The notes beneath the pieces are model-generated. The model saw only the letters and a program-made list of their open reading frames with translations, was not told the DNA's origin and searched no databases. The position numbers and the translations under genes are program-made. Of a stretch of DNA of 50,109 nucleotides, positions 10,519 to 20,485 are shown piece by piece (position 1 is the first letter of the stretch; each line of letters opens with the position of its first letter). Location: the IMG/VR virus record IMGVR_UViG_3300025383_000034, positions 1 through 50,109 of that record; one strand, given 5' to 3'. The DNA comes from a virus.

Positions 10519-11010
10519 TTAACGACGGCCGCGGCCAGTAACCGATTGTCCGAATACCAGCATGTCAAGCTCTTCTCTTGTCTTAACGCCAGCCAACTTC
10601 GCCGCTGCGTCTACGTCGCGGGAAGGGGTATTTGCGTTTTGAAGAGAGGCGTTGATACGCTGCATCTCACGGGCAGTTGGGTTTTCTGGTGCTTCCGATG
10701 AAGCATCTTCACTCACGGTAAAACCAAACACATCAGCGTTCTCGTTTAACCATGCGTCAATCTGCTCAGGCGTACTTACGTCGCCAGGAATGAACTTGGC
10801 GATCTTTGTGGATACGCCTTTCTGTTCCAATACTTCCTTGACGGAACGACCACGAAGGTCTGCTTGAATGTTTGCTAGCTGTTCAGCCAGTTCCTTCTTT
10901 TCGCGCTCAGCGCGCTTTAATGCCTTGCGAAGATTAGCTGGGCCATTCTGGTCCTGCTGAACTTCATCAAGCTCTAGATCGTCTTCGTCTTCTTCGTATT
11001 GGTTTGCCAT
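10519..11010 (-). CDS. Scaffold / capsid assembly-like protein
   Basis: The start at ATG 11010 follows GGGAG. The 163 residues are highly acidic at the N-terminus (EEDEDDLELDE), then a charged coiled coil (LRKALKRAEREKKELAEQL), and end in a basic GRGRR. Acidic, helical and placed just before the capsid gene is the usual pattern for a scaffolding protein that guides shell assembly and leaves or is cleaved. The basic tail is the typical coat-binding end. Assigned from composition and order. Confidence 0.75.
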   Translation of the reverse strand: MANQYEEDEDDLELDEVQQDQNGPANLRKALKRAEREKKELAEQLANIQADLRGRSVKEVLEQKGVSTKIAKFIPGDVSTPEQIDAWLNENADVFGFTVSEDASSEAPENPTAREMQRINASLQNANTPSRDVDAAAKLAGVKTREELDMLVFGQSVTGRGRR

Positions 11011-11138
11011 GTGGCACTCCCTTTTCTGTTGGTTGGACGCAGGCCGCAGCATTTCCCAGGGGAAGGAATGTTGGCTCCTACTACCAGTCTGAAATACACG
11101 TCATCCATGCTGGTCAGTGGTGACGGAACTTGATGGGC

Positions 11139-12374
11139 TTAGGAAACGCCCTGGCTTTCTGTATAGAGGCTGCCCTTGGAAGCGCCCGAAGAACCAGAAA
11201 ATTCGTTAACTTCCTGTGCGCGCAAGCGAGCTAAATCTTGCTGAGCCTGAGCTGCGCTCACTCCATTGATATTGGAGTTGAATGTAGCTGCTGTCAAAGC
11301 GTTGCCGATATTGCCAGCGTTCATATTGTATGTGCTAGCAAGCGCTTGCTGCTGGCCAAGTTGAGAACCAATGGTTGTAAATCCTTGAGCTGCCTGCGCT
11401 TGGGTTACACCAGCGGCAGCAAGGGTTGCAGCGTTCTGTTGGTTAAGGGCAAGGTTTTGACGACCTGCTTCGCCTTGAATTTGAGAAGCTTGAACCTTCT
11501 GAGCGATGACGCTAGAGGCTGTAGCTGGGTCAAGAAGGTGACCAATCATGTCACCCTTTGTTAAACCAAAATTCTGCTGAAGCTGTTGCAAAGTGAAAGG
11601 GTCTGTTGCGGTTACAGCTGCTGTAGCAGCATCTACGCGCTGTTGAACTTCAGCTGGAGAAACGTCAGTGCCGATAAGGTTACCCAAGACTGCTGGATCC
11701 ATATGAGCAGCGTCCATGCCTGCACGGGCCATAACTGCCTTGTATGAGTTTTCAGTGCTGATATAGTCAGCTGGAGAAAGCGGCGTAAGGCCAGCCTTTT
11801 CGCGAGCAACGTTGCCAGAAAAGCGAGTATTCCAAGCGTTGGCTAATGCCACAACATTTGGGTCTTTAGAAGACGCAGCGGTTGGGTCTTGGATAAGGTT
11901 CTGAATTGTTGCAGCATCATAATTCTTTTGCTGCAATCCAAGGATAGCGTTTGATATAGCGCCCGTTGGGTCAATGCCATAGCCAGCCAAAGTGGACTGC
12001 AGAAGAGTTAAAGCGTTTTGATTAGTTATCTGCGTGTTGAGCGCAGCTTGACCAGCGGCTGCGTTTTGTCCAGCTTGAAGGGTGTTAATAAGCTTAGTCT
12101 GGTCATCAAGCTGTTTTTGAAGAGCTGTTAATTGAGCCGAATTATCGGTTGGCTTAATGTCATTTCCCGTGCCGCTACTTCCAGCGGTTGAACCTGTCGC
12201 TCCTTGCTTCGCAGGCGCGGCGGCAGATGAGGAAGATGCGGCTGGGGTAGATAGCGCACCAGTATAACCACCAGGCACATAACCATAATTGTTTGCGCTT
12301 GAGGCTGGGATAGCTGAAGATGGCTTTGCAGCTGGCGCAGGAGCGACAGCTCTATCAAGATTTTGATCAAGCAT
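11139..12374 (-). CDS. Internal virion-like protein, Ala/Gln-rich (411 residues)
   Basis: The ATG start overlaps the upstream stop (TAATG). The first 85 residues are low-complexity Ala/Ser/Pro. From there on the protein is helical and Gln-rich (QLTALQKQLDDQTKLINTL, AGLTPLSPADYISTENSYKA) and ends SLYTESQGVS. It is one of four consecutive genes (11139-19540) of similar style. In podoviruses this zone encodes proteins packed inside the head and ejected with DNA. That role is inferred. Confidence 0.65.
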   Translation of the reverse strand: MLDQNLDRAVAPAPAAKPSSAIPASSANNYGYVPGGYTGALSTPAASSSSAAAPAKQGATGSTAGSSGTGNDIKPTDNSAQLTALQKQLDDQTKLINTLQAGQNAAAGQAALNTQITNQNALTLLQSTLAGYGIDPTGAISNAILGLQQKNYDAATIQNLIQDPTAASSKDPNVVALANAWNTRFSGNVAREKAGLTPLSPADYISTENSYKAVMARAGMDAAHMDPAVLGNLIGTDVSPAEVQQRVDAATAAVTATDPFTLQQLQQNFGLTKGDMIGHLLDPATASSVIAQKVQASQIQGEAGRQNLALNQQNAATLAAAGVTQAQAAQGFTTIGSQLGQQQALASTYNMNAGNIGNALTAATFNSNINGVSAAQAQQDLARLRAQEVNEFSGSSGASKGSLYTESQGVS

Positions 12375-14233
12375 TATTGACCCGTCACCAATCCAAAGTT
12401 ACGAAGAAGAGTATTTGCTGTATCCATTAAGCTGTTGCGAGCATTGGTTGTTTGCAACCATTGTGGGTTTTGCTTAACTGATGTAGTAAAAGCATCAAGG
12501 CTAATAGGTGTTGTTCCATCACCTTGAAGCGCCTTTGTAACAGATGCGCCCAAGCCAGTGGTTGCACCAAGGTCAATGGTTGAAGGGTCTACTTCAAGCA
12601 AGTTCGCCGCTGCGTTAAGGTATGGGCTAGCCAAAGCTTGTACGGTTTGGCCTTCTTTGATGCGCTGCGCGAATGGCGCGTACATTGCAATAGCCTGTTG
12701 CTTAATATAGTTTTGCTGCTCTTCAAGGGTAGTATTTCCCTTTTGTACGCCACTGGCTGCATTAGCAAAGTAATCAGTTCCAGTGGCAGCTTGGCCACTG
12801 GTGAGATACTGTGAAGCTACGCCCATTTGGCTTGCATAGCTCTTGAGAGCATCAACGGTTGAACCAAGGGTACCGCCGTACACACCCTGGTCCGTCTTAG
12901 CAAATCCAGTGTGGTTAGCAACATATCTGTCAACGGTTGCCTGGTCTGGCATGTTGTTGTAGAACTGGCTGAAGAATGTATTTACGCCGCTTTTTGTATC
13001 TTTGAAGGCAGCATCAATAGCAGCTGGGTCAATGTTTCCAGCAGCATCTGTTGGCAATGCTGTACCAAAAACTGCTGGATCCAATCCTTGAGCAGTCGCT
13101 GACTGTTGAAGGATTTGAAGCTTGTCGTTGTACTGTTGCCCCCACGCCTGCTTGTTACCATAGTAAGCAAGCTCGCTGTCGCGAATAGACTGACCAATTT
13201 GGTCCCATGGCTTTACGCCAGTTTTTGGGTCAACGTAATTCTGTACAGTATCTGTAAATTTTGTAGCTGACCACTTGCCATCATAGGCTTGCTGAATAAT
13301 GTCGGCCATCCATGGAGTGGCAAGAGCCAATGCTCCGATAGGACCAAGGGTTTGTACAAAAGCAGACTTTGCGGCAGCAGCCTCATCTGGAGTTTGCGGT
13401 CCTGCAACTGGTCGGTTAGCAAGTTCCGCTGCGGTCAAAGGTGTATAAGCCGCTGGTACAGAATCTGTTTTGCTAGAGCTGCTAGATGAGCTTGATGATG
13501 AAGATGATTTTGGGGCAGCTGGCTGTGGCACGGCCGCAGCTTGCTGTTGGTTTTGACTTTCAGCAGCGCCAGCTGGGATGGTTATTCCACCAGGCGTTGT
13601 AGTTGGCTTAACTCCCGCAGCCGCAGCTGTTGTTTTAGCCTTTGCCTCAGCTGCTTGAATTTGGCTATCGTATTGAGAGCCATCTCCGCCCAAGTCAATA
13701 GCGCGCTGCTTTTTTTCATTCAGTGCAGCAAGGTCGCTTTGCGCTTGCTGAGCAGCGGTCTTTGCCTGGTCAGCAGTTTCCTTGCCAGTCTCTGTTGTCT
13801 TTAGGTCATCAAGCTGTTTTTGCAGCGGAGCCATATCAGATGTGGCCTGATCAAACTGAGCTTTAGCTGTATTGTAGCGAGAAGAGCCAACTGGGCTAGA
13901 CTGCATAATTGCAGCGTTGTAATTTCTTGTGCTTTCAAGCTTGTTGATTTGCTCGTTAAGAGTATCTAGCTGAGCGCCAGTATCAGGGGTTGCTGGTGCA
14001 GCTTTAGCTGCAGGCTTTGAAGGGTTAGCAGAATTGATGTAAGCAATAGCTGAATCTTGGCTAGAACCAACGGCAATTTTTGGGTCGGATGACGATACGA
14101 CTTTGCCATCGCGAATGGTGGCAATTTCGTTCTCACCACTCATTAAAACCTGGACTGTGGCAAATGGGCCATAATCCGAATCAAACTTTGTTTGTATGCT
14201 GTAGCCCTTTGGCAAACCTGTTTTATTAGCCAT
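12374..14233 (-). CDS. Internal virion-like protein with Ser tract (619 residues)
   Basis: The N-terminal 75 residues form a small domain (YSIQTKFDSDYGPFATVQV). A coiled coil follows (LDTLNEQINKLESTRNYNA and DLAALNEKKQRAIDLGG), then a Pro/Gln linker with a run of twelve Ser, and a helical C-terminal half. That half has LRNFGLVTGQ at the end and resembles parts of the downstream 411-residue protein in style. The stop and start overlap both neighbours. Probably an internal or ejection protein (inference from order, length and helicity). Confidence 0.65.
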   Translation of the reverse strand: MANKTGLPKGYSIQTKFDSDYGPFATVQVLMSGENEIATIRDGKVVSSSDPKIAVGSSQDSAIAYINSANPSKPAAKAAPATPDTGAQLDTLNEQINKLESTRNYNAAIMQSSPVGSSRYNTAKAQFDQATSDMAPLQKQLDDLKTTETGKETADQAKTAAQQAQSDLAALNEKKQRAIDLGGDGSQYDSQIQAAEAKAKTTAAAAGVKPTTTPGGITIPAGAAESQNQQQAAAVPQPAAPKSSSSSSSSSSSSKTDSVPAAYTPLTAAELANRPVAGPQTPDEAAAAKSAFVQTLGPIGALALATPWMADIIQQAYDGKWSATKFTDTVQNYVDPKTGVKPWDQIGQSIRDSELAYYGNKQAWGQQYNDKLQILQQSATAQGLDPAVFGTALPTDAAGNIDPAAIDAAFKDTKSGVNTFFSQFYNNMPDQATVDRYVANHTGFAKTDQGVYGGTLGSTVDALKSYASQMGVASQYLTSGQAATGTDYFANAASGVQKGNTTLEEQQNYIKQQAIAMYAPFAQRIKEGQTVQALASPYLNAAANLLEVDPSTIDLGATTGLGASVTKALQGDGTTPISLDAFTTSVKQNPQWLQTTNARNSLMDTANTLLRNFGLVTGQ

Positions 14234-14717
14234 TGAAACTTCCCTTGTACGAATCTGCCAAGTTGGACAATGCGCCCATGTATGTATTCATAATGTTGTA
14301 TTGGCTAGCTTCTGCCGTTCCACGCACAATGTTGGAGATAAAGGAAGCTGCATCTACTCCGCTGCTAACCTGGCTACCTGTAATATCTGCGCGTTTTCCA
14401 GTTGGGCCATAGCTAGTAGTTTCGCTAAATCTGCCAGGGTTGGCAGCTTCAGCTGCAAGAAGCTCTTGACCGTACTGAGCAATCTCAGCAGCAGTGGCGT
14501 TACGGCCAACGAGTTGCTGCATAGTTGCGTTGATAACGGCAGTAATGTCTGGTTGCGAGGTTTGAGTGGTGCTGGTGGTATTAGTATAAGTCTTCATGTT
14601 AGCATAAAGATTTGTACTTGCTGCCCCAGCTGCGGCGGCGTTCCAGCTAATTGCTGGAGTAGAACCAGTGTTGCCCGTTGTACTGGTTGTGCTAGTGGTT
14701 TTAGTAGTATCACTCAT
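14226..14717 (-). CDS. Small internal virion-like protein (163 residues)
   Basis: The first 60 residues are Thr/Ser/Asn-rich and probably disordered. The remainder is helical, with ITAVINATMQQLVGRNATAA and an SNLADSYKGSFNG end. The segment around ATAAEIAQYGQELLAAEA resembles helical segments in the two following proteins. It overlaps the next start by eight bases. It likely belongs to the same set of head-internal proteins; no enzymatic motif seen. Confidence 0.6.
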   Translation of the reverse strand: MSDTTKTTSTTSTTGNTGSTPAISWNAAAAGAASTNLYANMKTYTNTTSTTQTSQPDITAVINATMQQLVGRNATAAEIAQYGQELLAAEAANPGRFSETTSYGPTGKRADITGSQVSSGVDAASFISNIVRGTAEASQYNIMNTYMGALSNLADSYKGSFNG

Positions 14718-17700
14718 TAGAGCTTAGCCACCACCTTCCTGAATACTCCGTTGACAACATTGACAAGATTAGGGTTTTGAGCAGACACTTGATCCAAGTA
14801 GGTATTCCACTGGTCTAGCAATGCCGAGTGCATTGGTGTTGCCTTACCATTGATAATGGTTGCGTCTAGCTGAGGCTTAAAATCTTTATAGTTATTTAGC
14901 AAATCGTTAATGCCCTGTGATTGTGGGTCATTAGGCATTTTGCCTTCTTTTTGGATTTTGAGCAAAGCATCCATTGCCAAGTTGGCATTGACTACGCGGG
15001 TTGTGCCTGAGTAATCATTAAACCAAATGGGGTTACGCAATCCATAGTTTGCAGTAAATTGCTTCCACATTGCAGCACCTTGGCCAAGAGCGTAGGTGTT
15101 GTTTGTGGCGCGAGCATTGGCCATGTACTTCTGATAATCAGCATAGTCTGCGCCAATATCAGCCCATCCCTTTGCGATGTAAATAGCGTTCATAAAATCG
15201 CTTGGAGTGCGCTTTGAGCGAAGATGCTCTGCAAGCAATTCATTCTCAATCTTAGCTACATTGCCGCCTTGTGTATTTTGCGGGATGAGGTAAGCTGCTC
15301 CAGCTGCTAGAGCTGGGTCATTGATAAGTCCAGTGTTGTTCTTCAGCCAAGAAATTGTAGTATCTGACAATGGAACATTTGCTCCGCCAGTATCCTGGCT
15401 AGTAGCAGACACTGTATATGAAACTGCTTTACTGCCATGCTCTTCCAAGAACTTTGGCAAAGCTTGCTGCATGGTCAATCCCAAGCCGCCTTGAGCTACT
15501 GGCTTGAGCATGTTCAAAAACTCTGAACGGAATGACTGCAAATTCTTGGTGTAGTAATCGTTTGTCACGTTTGGTGACAATGGCAAGAAGAACGAGAAAA
15601 CGCCCTTGATAATCAAGTTTGACTTTGCGTTAGCATAAATCTTATCCATGATTTGCTGCTGCTCAAAAGCTGGGCGAGCTGCAAAATCTTCTGGAATTTG
15701 ACCACTGGCATATCCAGCGGCAATAGCAGAAGTGATGGAGTTAGCAACGTTCGTTTGCTTCTGATCCATGGTCATGCTATCCCAGATGTTACGCATGGAA
15801 GCGTTAGGGAACATAGCCTCTGTCAGTGTCTTTGGTGGGTAACCACCGCTGGCTGCATCGGATAGCGCAGTAAATACTGGGAAGCGCTTAGCCAGCTGCT
15901 CTAGAGCAATGTTGGCAAATGTGCCAGTTCCTGGCATTTTTATGTCAGGAAGAACTGTCAGCAAAGATGAGGTATTTCCACTAACAGACTCTGGCAAGCC
16001 AGACATTGAGTTAATGCCAAGGGCTTGAAGGCCGCGCAACATATTGTTTCCTACTTCACCAAGCAAAGGATAAACAATGTACTTGTTTCCATTAGCATCG
16101 GTGTGTACAAAACCAGGGTTATTTATGCCATGGTTAATCATCTGAAAGTCACGAAACGCCTGTGGGTTAGATGTGACCAAACGACCAACACGCTTGAGGG
16201 CCTGCTCTTGTGCAAAGTAGAACGGCATAAGGTTACGGTGCAATACCGCAAACTGAGAGCGCAACTGAGGGTTGTGAATCGTAGGCAGCATGTTTTCTGT
16301 ACCACGAAGCGCAGCTAATCTAACAGCCTCATCCTCATCAATCAATCCCAATGCCTTCATAGTGTCAGCTTCGCGCAAGGCTTGGCTGTAGAAGTGTGCG
16401 AACAATGGCTGGCGAGAGAGAAAATCCATGACTGGATTTACGGCAGTGCGAAAGCCAACATCTTGGACTTTCTGCATAATGTTGTCAAGGCTCGGACGTG
16501 CCTTGCGGCCCAGCACAACTGCTGGCCAGCTAGCGTTATTCAAGTCCTTCATATCTTCTACATATGTCTTATTGCCATTGGCGACATTGCGAAGAAATGC
16601 TGTATGTGTAGTGCCGTCTGCGCCTTGAACCATGCCACGCATGTGTTGGATTTGAGCAGCCGCAAAAGACTCTGGAGTAGCACGGCTTAGACCATCCATG
16701 CTGGTGCGATATTCTTGATAAGTTGTCTTATCTGCAATGCGCGCAGTATGAAGTTCTTGCACCTTTGCCCAAATTTGGTCAGCTTTTAAGCCTGGATTGA
16801 GCTTAGCCTGACGCAAAAAGTCCGCGGCAATGTCCTGGTGAAATTCACTATTTGCAGCCTTCTGCAAGTTCTGTGCCCAGTACTGCTTAAAGTGTGGGTC
16901 TGTCTGGCTTAAGCCAGCAAGTTCTTCTCCTGGACGCTTGCTGCGGCCAAAAGCTTGAATGAACTGATCCACATTGTCAAAAGCCGCAGCTTCCGCTGAA
17001 GCACCGTGGTCTGCCGCAATGCCAGCTGGTATGCCTTCGCTTCCTATTGAAGCATGCAGACGAGCAAGGTCATCAATCTTTTGACGCACTGAGTAAGGTG
17101 CAATCTTTGAAGAAGCAAACTTATCAGCAAGCCAGCCCACTGGATGAACCTTTGCCTTCAAATCTACGACAGATTTGATAGCGCTGTTGTAGCTAGCTGT
17201 TGAGCCAGAAGCTTTAATGGCTCCTTGCACAAGAGTCTTAAAGCCCTTTTCGCGTTCTGCTAATTCCTTGGTAACAGCGTTTTCATTTACCATGTCATTT
17301 GGCTTGTCAGCGACTGCAAGTTCTTCTGGAGTAAGCGCCTGAGTAATAGCGTCAGTAGTTTTGACTAGCTCTGGGCCAGACTTAAAGTGCGCGCCTTGAT
17401 ACTTTTCAGCCGATGAAGCAACAACGTTTCTTAGGTAGTCACCAAGACCACGACGAATAACCTGATGCAGCGCTTCTGCGCCAGCTACGCGCAAACCAAA
17501 TCCTGTTGAAAGCAGAGTCAGCGGAGCAAAGATGCGGTTGGTATAGTGCGTGAAAAAGTCATCCGCATGGTTGTACAAAATGCCGTAAGCTTTTGTAGCA
17601 CGAATAGCTTGGTGCATGGACTTTAAATCCATCATTGAGCCAAGATAGCGCTGTGAAGGGTCAAGAGCAGCGTTAACGGCATTGCCGTCAGCATCGACCA

Positions 17701-19540
17701 TATGGCCTAGTGGCTTACCGTCAAGAAAGCCGTACACGCCATTGGTAACTTCATCACCAAAGGTAGCGCGATGAACTTGTGAAAGTATCTTGTTGAGCAT
17801 GCCAGCTTCGTCAGGAAGGCCAGCCGCCTTGAGTACTTCTACCTGAGCGCCACGCAAAAGCGCTCTGCGCTCACCATCATCAGCTGCGGTCATTACCTTA
17901 GCGGCGTATTCTTTAGCCACATCTGAAGGCATAGCATAATTCAAAAGGTTATAGACAGTAACGCCAGCATTAGGATCGCGAAAGTCAATCTTTTCGCCAG
18001 TCTGCTTCATCAAGTCTTGGTTCATGGACAAAGCCTTCATGCCAGTAAAGGTGCGAACCTTTGCTGCCAATGCGTTCATCACATTGTTCTTTAGCTCTGT
18101 ACCGTTCTTAGCCATCCATACTGGCGTGTTAATCTTTGTGATAACTTCGCCGTTAGCATCGGTGGCTGCTGTCAGAACAGGCATGCCAAACTGGTTAATC
18201 TGCTGACGCATAACTGGATTACCAGCTTCGTCAAGCACCACATTGCCGTTTTCGTCAAGCGTCTGTTCCATCTTTGGAACCATGACGGTTGAGCGCTTAG
18301 GAACAAGAAAGTTCTTTTGCTCATTAAGAGTCGTTGCCTGTGTGCTGGAGCGAATACGCTCAGCCCCCCAGCGGTCAGAGAAAATCTTGCCCAGTGTGCG
18401 AGTAGGCAGCACCAATGCGCCAGTTGGCTTGGCAGCTTGTGCAAACTCATTGGAGTACATAGACTTGCCAAGCACGTTCAGTACTTCAGGTTCAGTCTTG
18501 GCTGCAGCTAAAGCGTTGGCCAATGGCGTGGTGATATTCGACTCTTTGTAGCGAACCTGAATATCGATGGGGTTATCCATGCTAGCAATGTCTTTAACCG
18601 CACCGCGGAACTGCCAGTTAAAAGTATTGTTGTAAGCATCCATCAAGTCAGCGCTAGAATTAACCTTTGGCGCTACGCTCTTGAGGAAAGACTCAACAGA
18701 AGGTGCGCGTGATGCAATAGGAAGAGTTGCCTTAACAATAGGCAAGCCGCTTTCGTCACGCATGACGGAACCATCTGGGTTTTTAGCTTCAGCTAAGTAC
18801 GATCCGTTCTTTACTTTGCCATAAATCTTGCCAACCTTGGCGATTGGGTCAGCGCTAAAGTCAAAAGAAGCGTCTGCAATACCAGAAACAAACTGACCAA
18901 ATCCTTGATTTGTGTTTGCCAGCGTGCCAAATCCTGGAATGTTGGAAAGACCATGAGCCAAATCGCGACCAAACGAAACGTTATAGTTAGGGTCGTTGGA
19001 CTTATTGAGCGAATCTTTGAAGCTAGGAATAACACGACCAAGGATGTTGCGCTCAAGAGCGCCAGCTGCTGTTGCTCCTAATACTGTTCCTTCTGGACCA
19101 AGTATTGTTCCCAGCGTTCCGCCAGCAATAACGCCAAGCGTTCCTAGAATACCAGCTGCTGGGCCGTGGTCCGCCCAAAGGCTATGAATAAACTTGTAAT
19201 CTTTTTGAACTTCTTGCAAAGGCTTGCTAGCCCAGTTTGCCAAAGTTCCAATAACGGGGGCTTTTCCGATAAAGCCAGTGACAGCACCAGCAACATCTTT
19301 TACGTCGGTCAGGATGCTATTAAACCATCCATGCGAACTGTAAGTGTTGAGGTGTGTGTTGACAGCATTTGCGGTCTGGGCAACAGAATCAGTTGCGCCA
19401 AGAGCGTTAGCTGTTGTTGGGTTGCCAGAAGCAATGGCGGCAGCTTTTACGCTAGCGTCTGCGCGAGGGTACGAATTAGCAATCTGGTTGGCCAAATCAA
19501 TGGATCCACCAGATGAAGGTAGCGGTGTAGTTTGTGACAT
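14717..19540 (-). CDS. Giant structural protein, probable ejection protein (1607 residues)
   Basis: This is the longest gene in the window. Residues about 85-170 contain hydrophobic Gly/Ala-rich stretches (VAGAVTGFIGKAPVIGTLA, then ILGTLGVIAGGTLGTILG) able to insert in membranes. The remainder is long, helical and soluble, with no visible protease, lysozyme or polymerase motif. Podoviruses carry one or more very large internal proteins that are ejected and help DNA cross the envelope; gene order (portal, small proteins, this gene, scaffold, capsid) agrees. A tape measure is less likely because no tail tube or sheath gene is present. Function inferred. Confidence 0.65.
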   Translation of the reverse strand: MSQTTPLPSSGGSIDLANQIANSYPRADASVKAAAIASGNPTTANALGATDSVAQTANAVNTHLNTYSSHGWFNSILTDVKDVAGAVTGFIGKAPVIGTLANWASKPLQEVQKDYKFIHSLWADHGPAAGILGTLGVIAGGTLGTILGPEGTVLGATAAGALERNILGRVIPSFKDSLNKSNDPNYNVSFGRDLAHGLSNIPGFGTLANTNQGFGQFVSGIADASFDFSADPIAKVGKIYGKVKNGSYLAEAKNPDGSVMRDESGLPIVKATLPIASRAPSVESFLKSVAPKVNSSADLMDAYNNTFNWQFRGAVKDIASMDNPIDIQVRYKESNITTPLANALAAAKTEPEVLNVLGKSMYSNEFAQAAKPTGALVLPTRTLGKIFSDRWGAERIRSSTQATTLNEQKNFLVPKRSTVMVPKMEQTLDENGNVVLDEAGNPVMRQQINQFGMPVLTAATDANGEVITKINTPVWMAKNGTELKNNVMNALAAKVRTFTGMKALSMNQDLMKQTGEKIDFRDPNAGVTVYNLLNYAMPSDVAKEYAAKVMTAADDGERRALLRGAQVEVLKAAGLPDEAGMLNKILSQVHRATFGDEVTNGVYGFLDGKPLGHMVDADGNAVNAALDPSQRYLGSMMDLKSMHQAIRATKAYGILYNHADDFFTHYTNRIFAPLTLLSTGFGLRVAGAEALHQVIRRGLGDYLRNVVASSAEKYQGAHFKSGPELVKTTDAITQALTPEELAVADKPNDMVNENAVTKELAEREKGFKTLVQGAIKASGSTASYNSAIKSVVDLKAKVHPVGWLADKFASSKIAPYSVRQKIDDLARLHASIGSEGIPAGIAADHGASAEAAAFDNVDQFIQAFGRSKRPGEELAGLSQTDPHFKQYWAQNLQKAANSEFHQDIAADFLRQAKLNPGLKADQIWAKVQELHTARIADKTTYQEYRTSMDGLSRATPESFAAAQIQHMRGMVQGADGTTHTAFLRNVANGNKTYVEDMKDLNNASWPAVVLGRKARPSLDNIMQKVQDVGFRTAVNPVMDFLSRQPLFAHFYSQALREADTMKALGLIDEDEAVRLAALRGTENMLPTIHNPQLRSQFAVLHRNLMPFYFAQEQALKRVGRLVTSNPQAFRDFQMINHGINNPGFVHTDANGNKYIVYPLLGEVGNNMLRGLQALGINSMSGLPESVSGNTSSLLTVLPDIKMPGTGTFANIALEQLAKRFPVFTALSDAASGGYPPKTLTEAMFPNASMRNIWDSMTMDQKQTNVANSITSAIAAGYASGQIPEDFAARPAFEQQQIMDKIYANAKSNLIIKGVFSFFLPLSPNVTNDYYTKNLQSFRSEFLNMLKPVAQGGLGLTMQQALPKFLEEHGSKAVSYTVSATSQDTGGANVPLSDTTISWLKNNTGLINDPALAAGAAYLIPQNTQGGNVAKIENELLAEHLRSKRTPSDFMNAIYIAKGWADIGADYADYQKYMANARATNNTYALGQGAAMWKQFTANYGLRNPIWFNDYSGTTRVVNANLAMDALLKIQKEGKMPNDPQSQGINDLLNNYKDFKPQLDATIINGKATPMHSALLDQWNTYLDQVSAQNPNLVNVVNGVFRKVVAKL

Positions 19541-19543
19541 AAA

Positions 19544-20029
19544 CTACTTTCCTAATAATGTTGCTAAACGCTGCAATGCTGGAGAAGCGTCTGGATGCAT
19601 AGCTGCTGATTGAACAACTTGCTTGGCAGATGCTCCAGGGGTAATAACCTGTCCTGGTTGAATACCAATGGCAGATAGTCCTGCACCAGCTCCAGTTGCT
19701 GCACCAGTAGTGACTGGCTCATTTGGGCGCTGTGTAGGGGCAGTCAATGGAACAACTGGTGGTTGTTGTGGCTGCGCTGGTTGTTGCTGTTGCTGTGCCG
19801 CCTGAGCCATCTGAGATGGCGATGTTGGGCGTGGAGATGGCGTAGCAGCCATCGGGGCACCGCCTTGGATCTGCATCATGTCTGTACCGTCGCCGTAATT
19901 AGGCATGCCAGATACATAACGCATTGCTTGCTTAGATGCAGGTCCGCCATCGGTGCGTTGGCTTAATGAGCCTGGGCCAGATTGCATAGCTGGTTTAGCT
20001 GGAGCTTGGTAGCCGCCTTTGCCTGCCAT
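19544..20029 (-). CDS. Pro/Gln-rich disordered protein (161 residues)
   Basis: The protein starts MAGKGGYQAPAKPAMQSG, has a central run of Gln and Pro and ends SPALQRLATLLGK. Almost all of it should be disordered apart from the last helix. It precedes the giant protein in the same operon. It may be a flexible internal head component or an assembly linker. Confidence 0.65.
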   Translation of the reverse strand: MAGKGGYQAPAKPAMQSGPGSLSQRTDGGPASKQAMRYVSGMPNYGDGTDMMQIQGGAPMAATPSPRPTSPSQMAQAAQQQQQPAQPQQPPVVPLTAPTQRPNEPVTTGAATGAGAGLSAIGIQPGQVITPGASAKQVVQSAAMHPDASPALQRLATLLGK

Positions 20030-20031
20030 AT

Positions 20032-20250
20032 TTACTCACCCTCTGTAATAGTCTCAATGGTACGGACAACATCATCGTGAAAAGCCCTGCGGCTAGCCAC
20101 GACATTTGCTTGATGTAAGAACACTTGCTCCATTACATCAAAAAACTTGGTAAAGCTAAGGACTAAATCCTTAATGAGATGGGTAAAGACAGCGACTACA
20201 TCCCAGAATGTAATCGGTTCATAAAACGCGTCGCTGTCTTCGTTATCCAA
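20032..20250 (-). CDS. Small acidic/hydrophobic protein (72 residues)
   Basis: The sequence MDNEDSDAFYEPITFWDVV leads into a hydrophobic helix (VFTHLIKDLVLSFTKFFDVM) and then HQANVVASRRAFHDDVVRTI. The hydrophobic part is amphipathic rather than a clear membrane span. It sits between two other small genes downstream of the portal. Role unknown. Confidence 0.65.
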   Translation of the reverse strand: MDNEDSDAFYEPITFWDVVAVFTHLIKDLVLSFTKFFDVMEQVFLHQANVVASRRAFHDDVVRTIETITEGE

Positions 20251-20253
20251 TTT

Positions 20254-20445
20254 TTACTTAGCGCCCTTGCTTGAACCTTTGGTTCCTGCTGGTTGTACGC
20301 TGTACTTAATGTCAGACTTGCCAGTCTTTGCTGGGCCAGCCTTCTTCTGGATTTTTACGCCTTGTGTAACAGCAGCAGATGAACCGTGTCCACCTTGCAA
20401 TGCTGGCTTTGGAACAGATGCTCCGAGCTTTGATTTTGTTGCCAT
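20254..20445 (-). CDS. Basic Gly/Lys-rich small protein (63 residues)
   Basis: The start at 20445 is set by an AGGAG seven bases upstream; a longer reading frame reaching back over the portal end has no support. The product starts MATKSKLGASVPKPALQGGH and ends KGSSKGAK. It is basic and low-complexity and could bind DNA in the virion. Family not recognised. Confidence 0.7.
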   Translation of the reverse strand: MATKSKLGASVPKPALQGGHGSSAAVTQGVKIQKKAGPAKTGKSDIKYSVQPAGTKGSSKGAK

Positions 20446-20485
20446 TGTTATTCTCCTATAGGGATTGGTTATCTCGCCAGTAACG

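Noticed and set aside
14717-19540. 1607-residue protein as a tape-measure protein
   Set aside because: No tail tube, tail terminator, chaperone frameshift pair or sheath gene is present; the gene order and the nozzle/adaptor-like genes fit a short-tailed virion.
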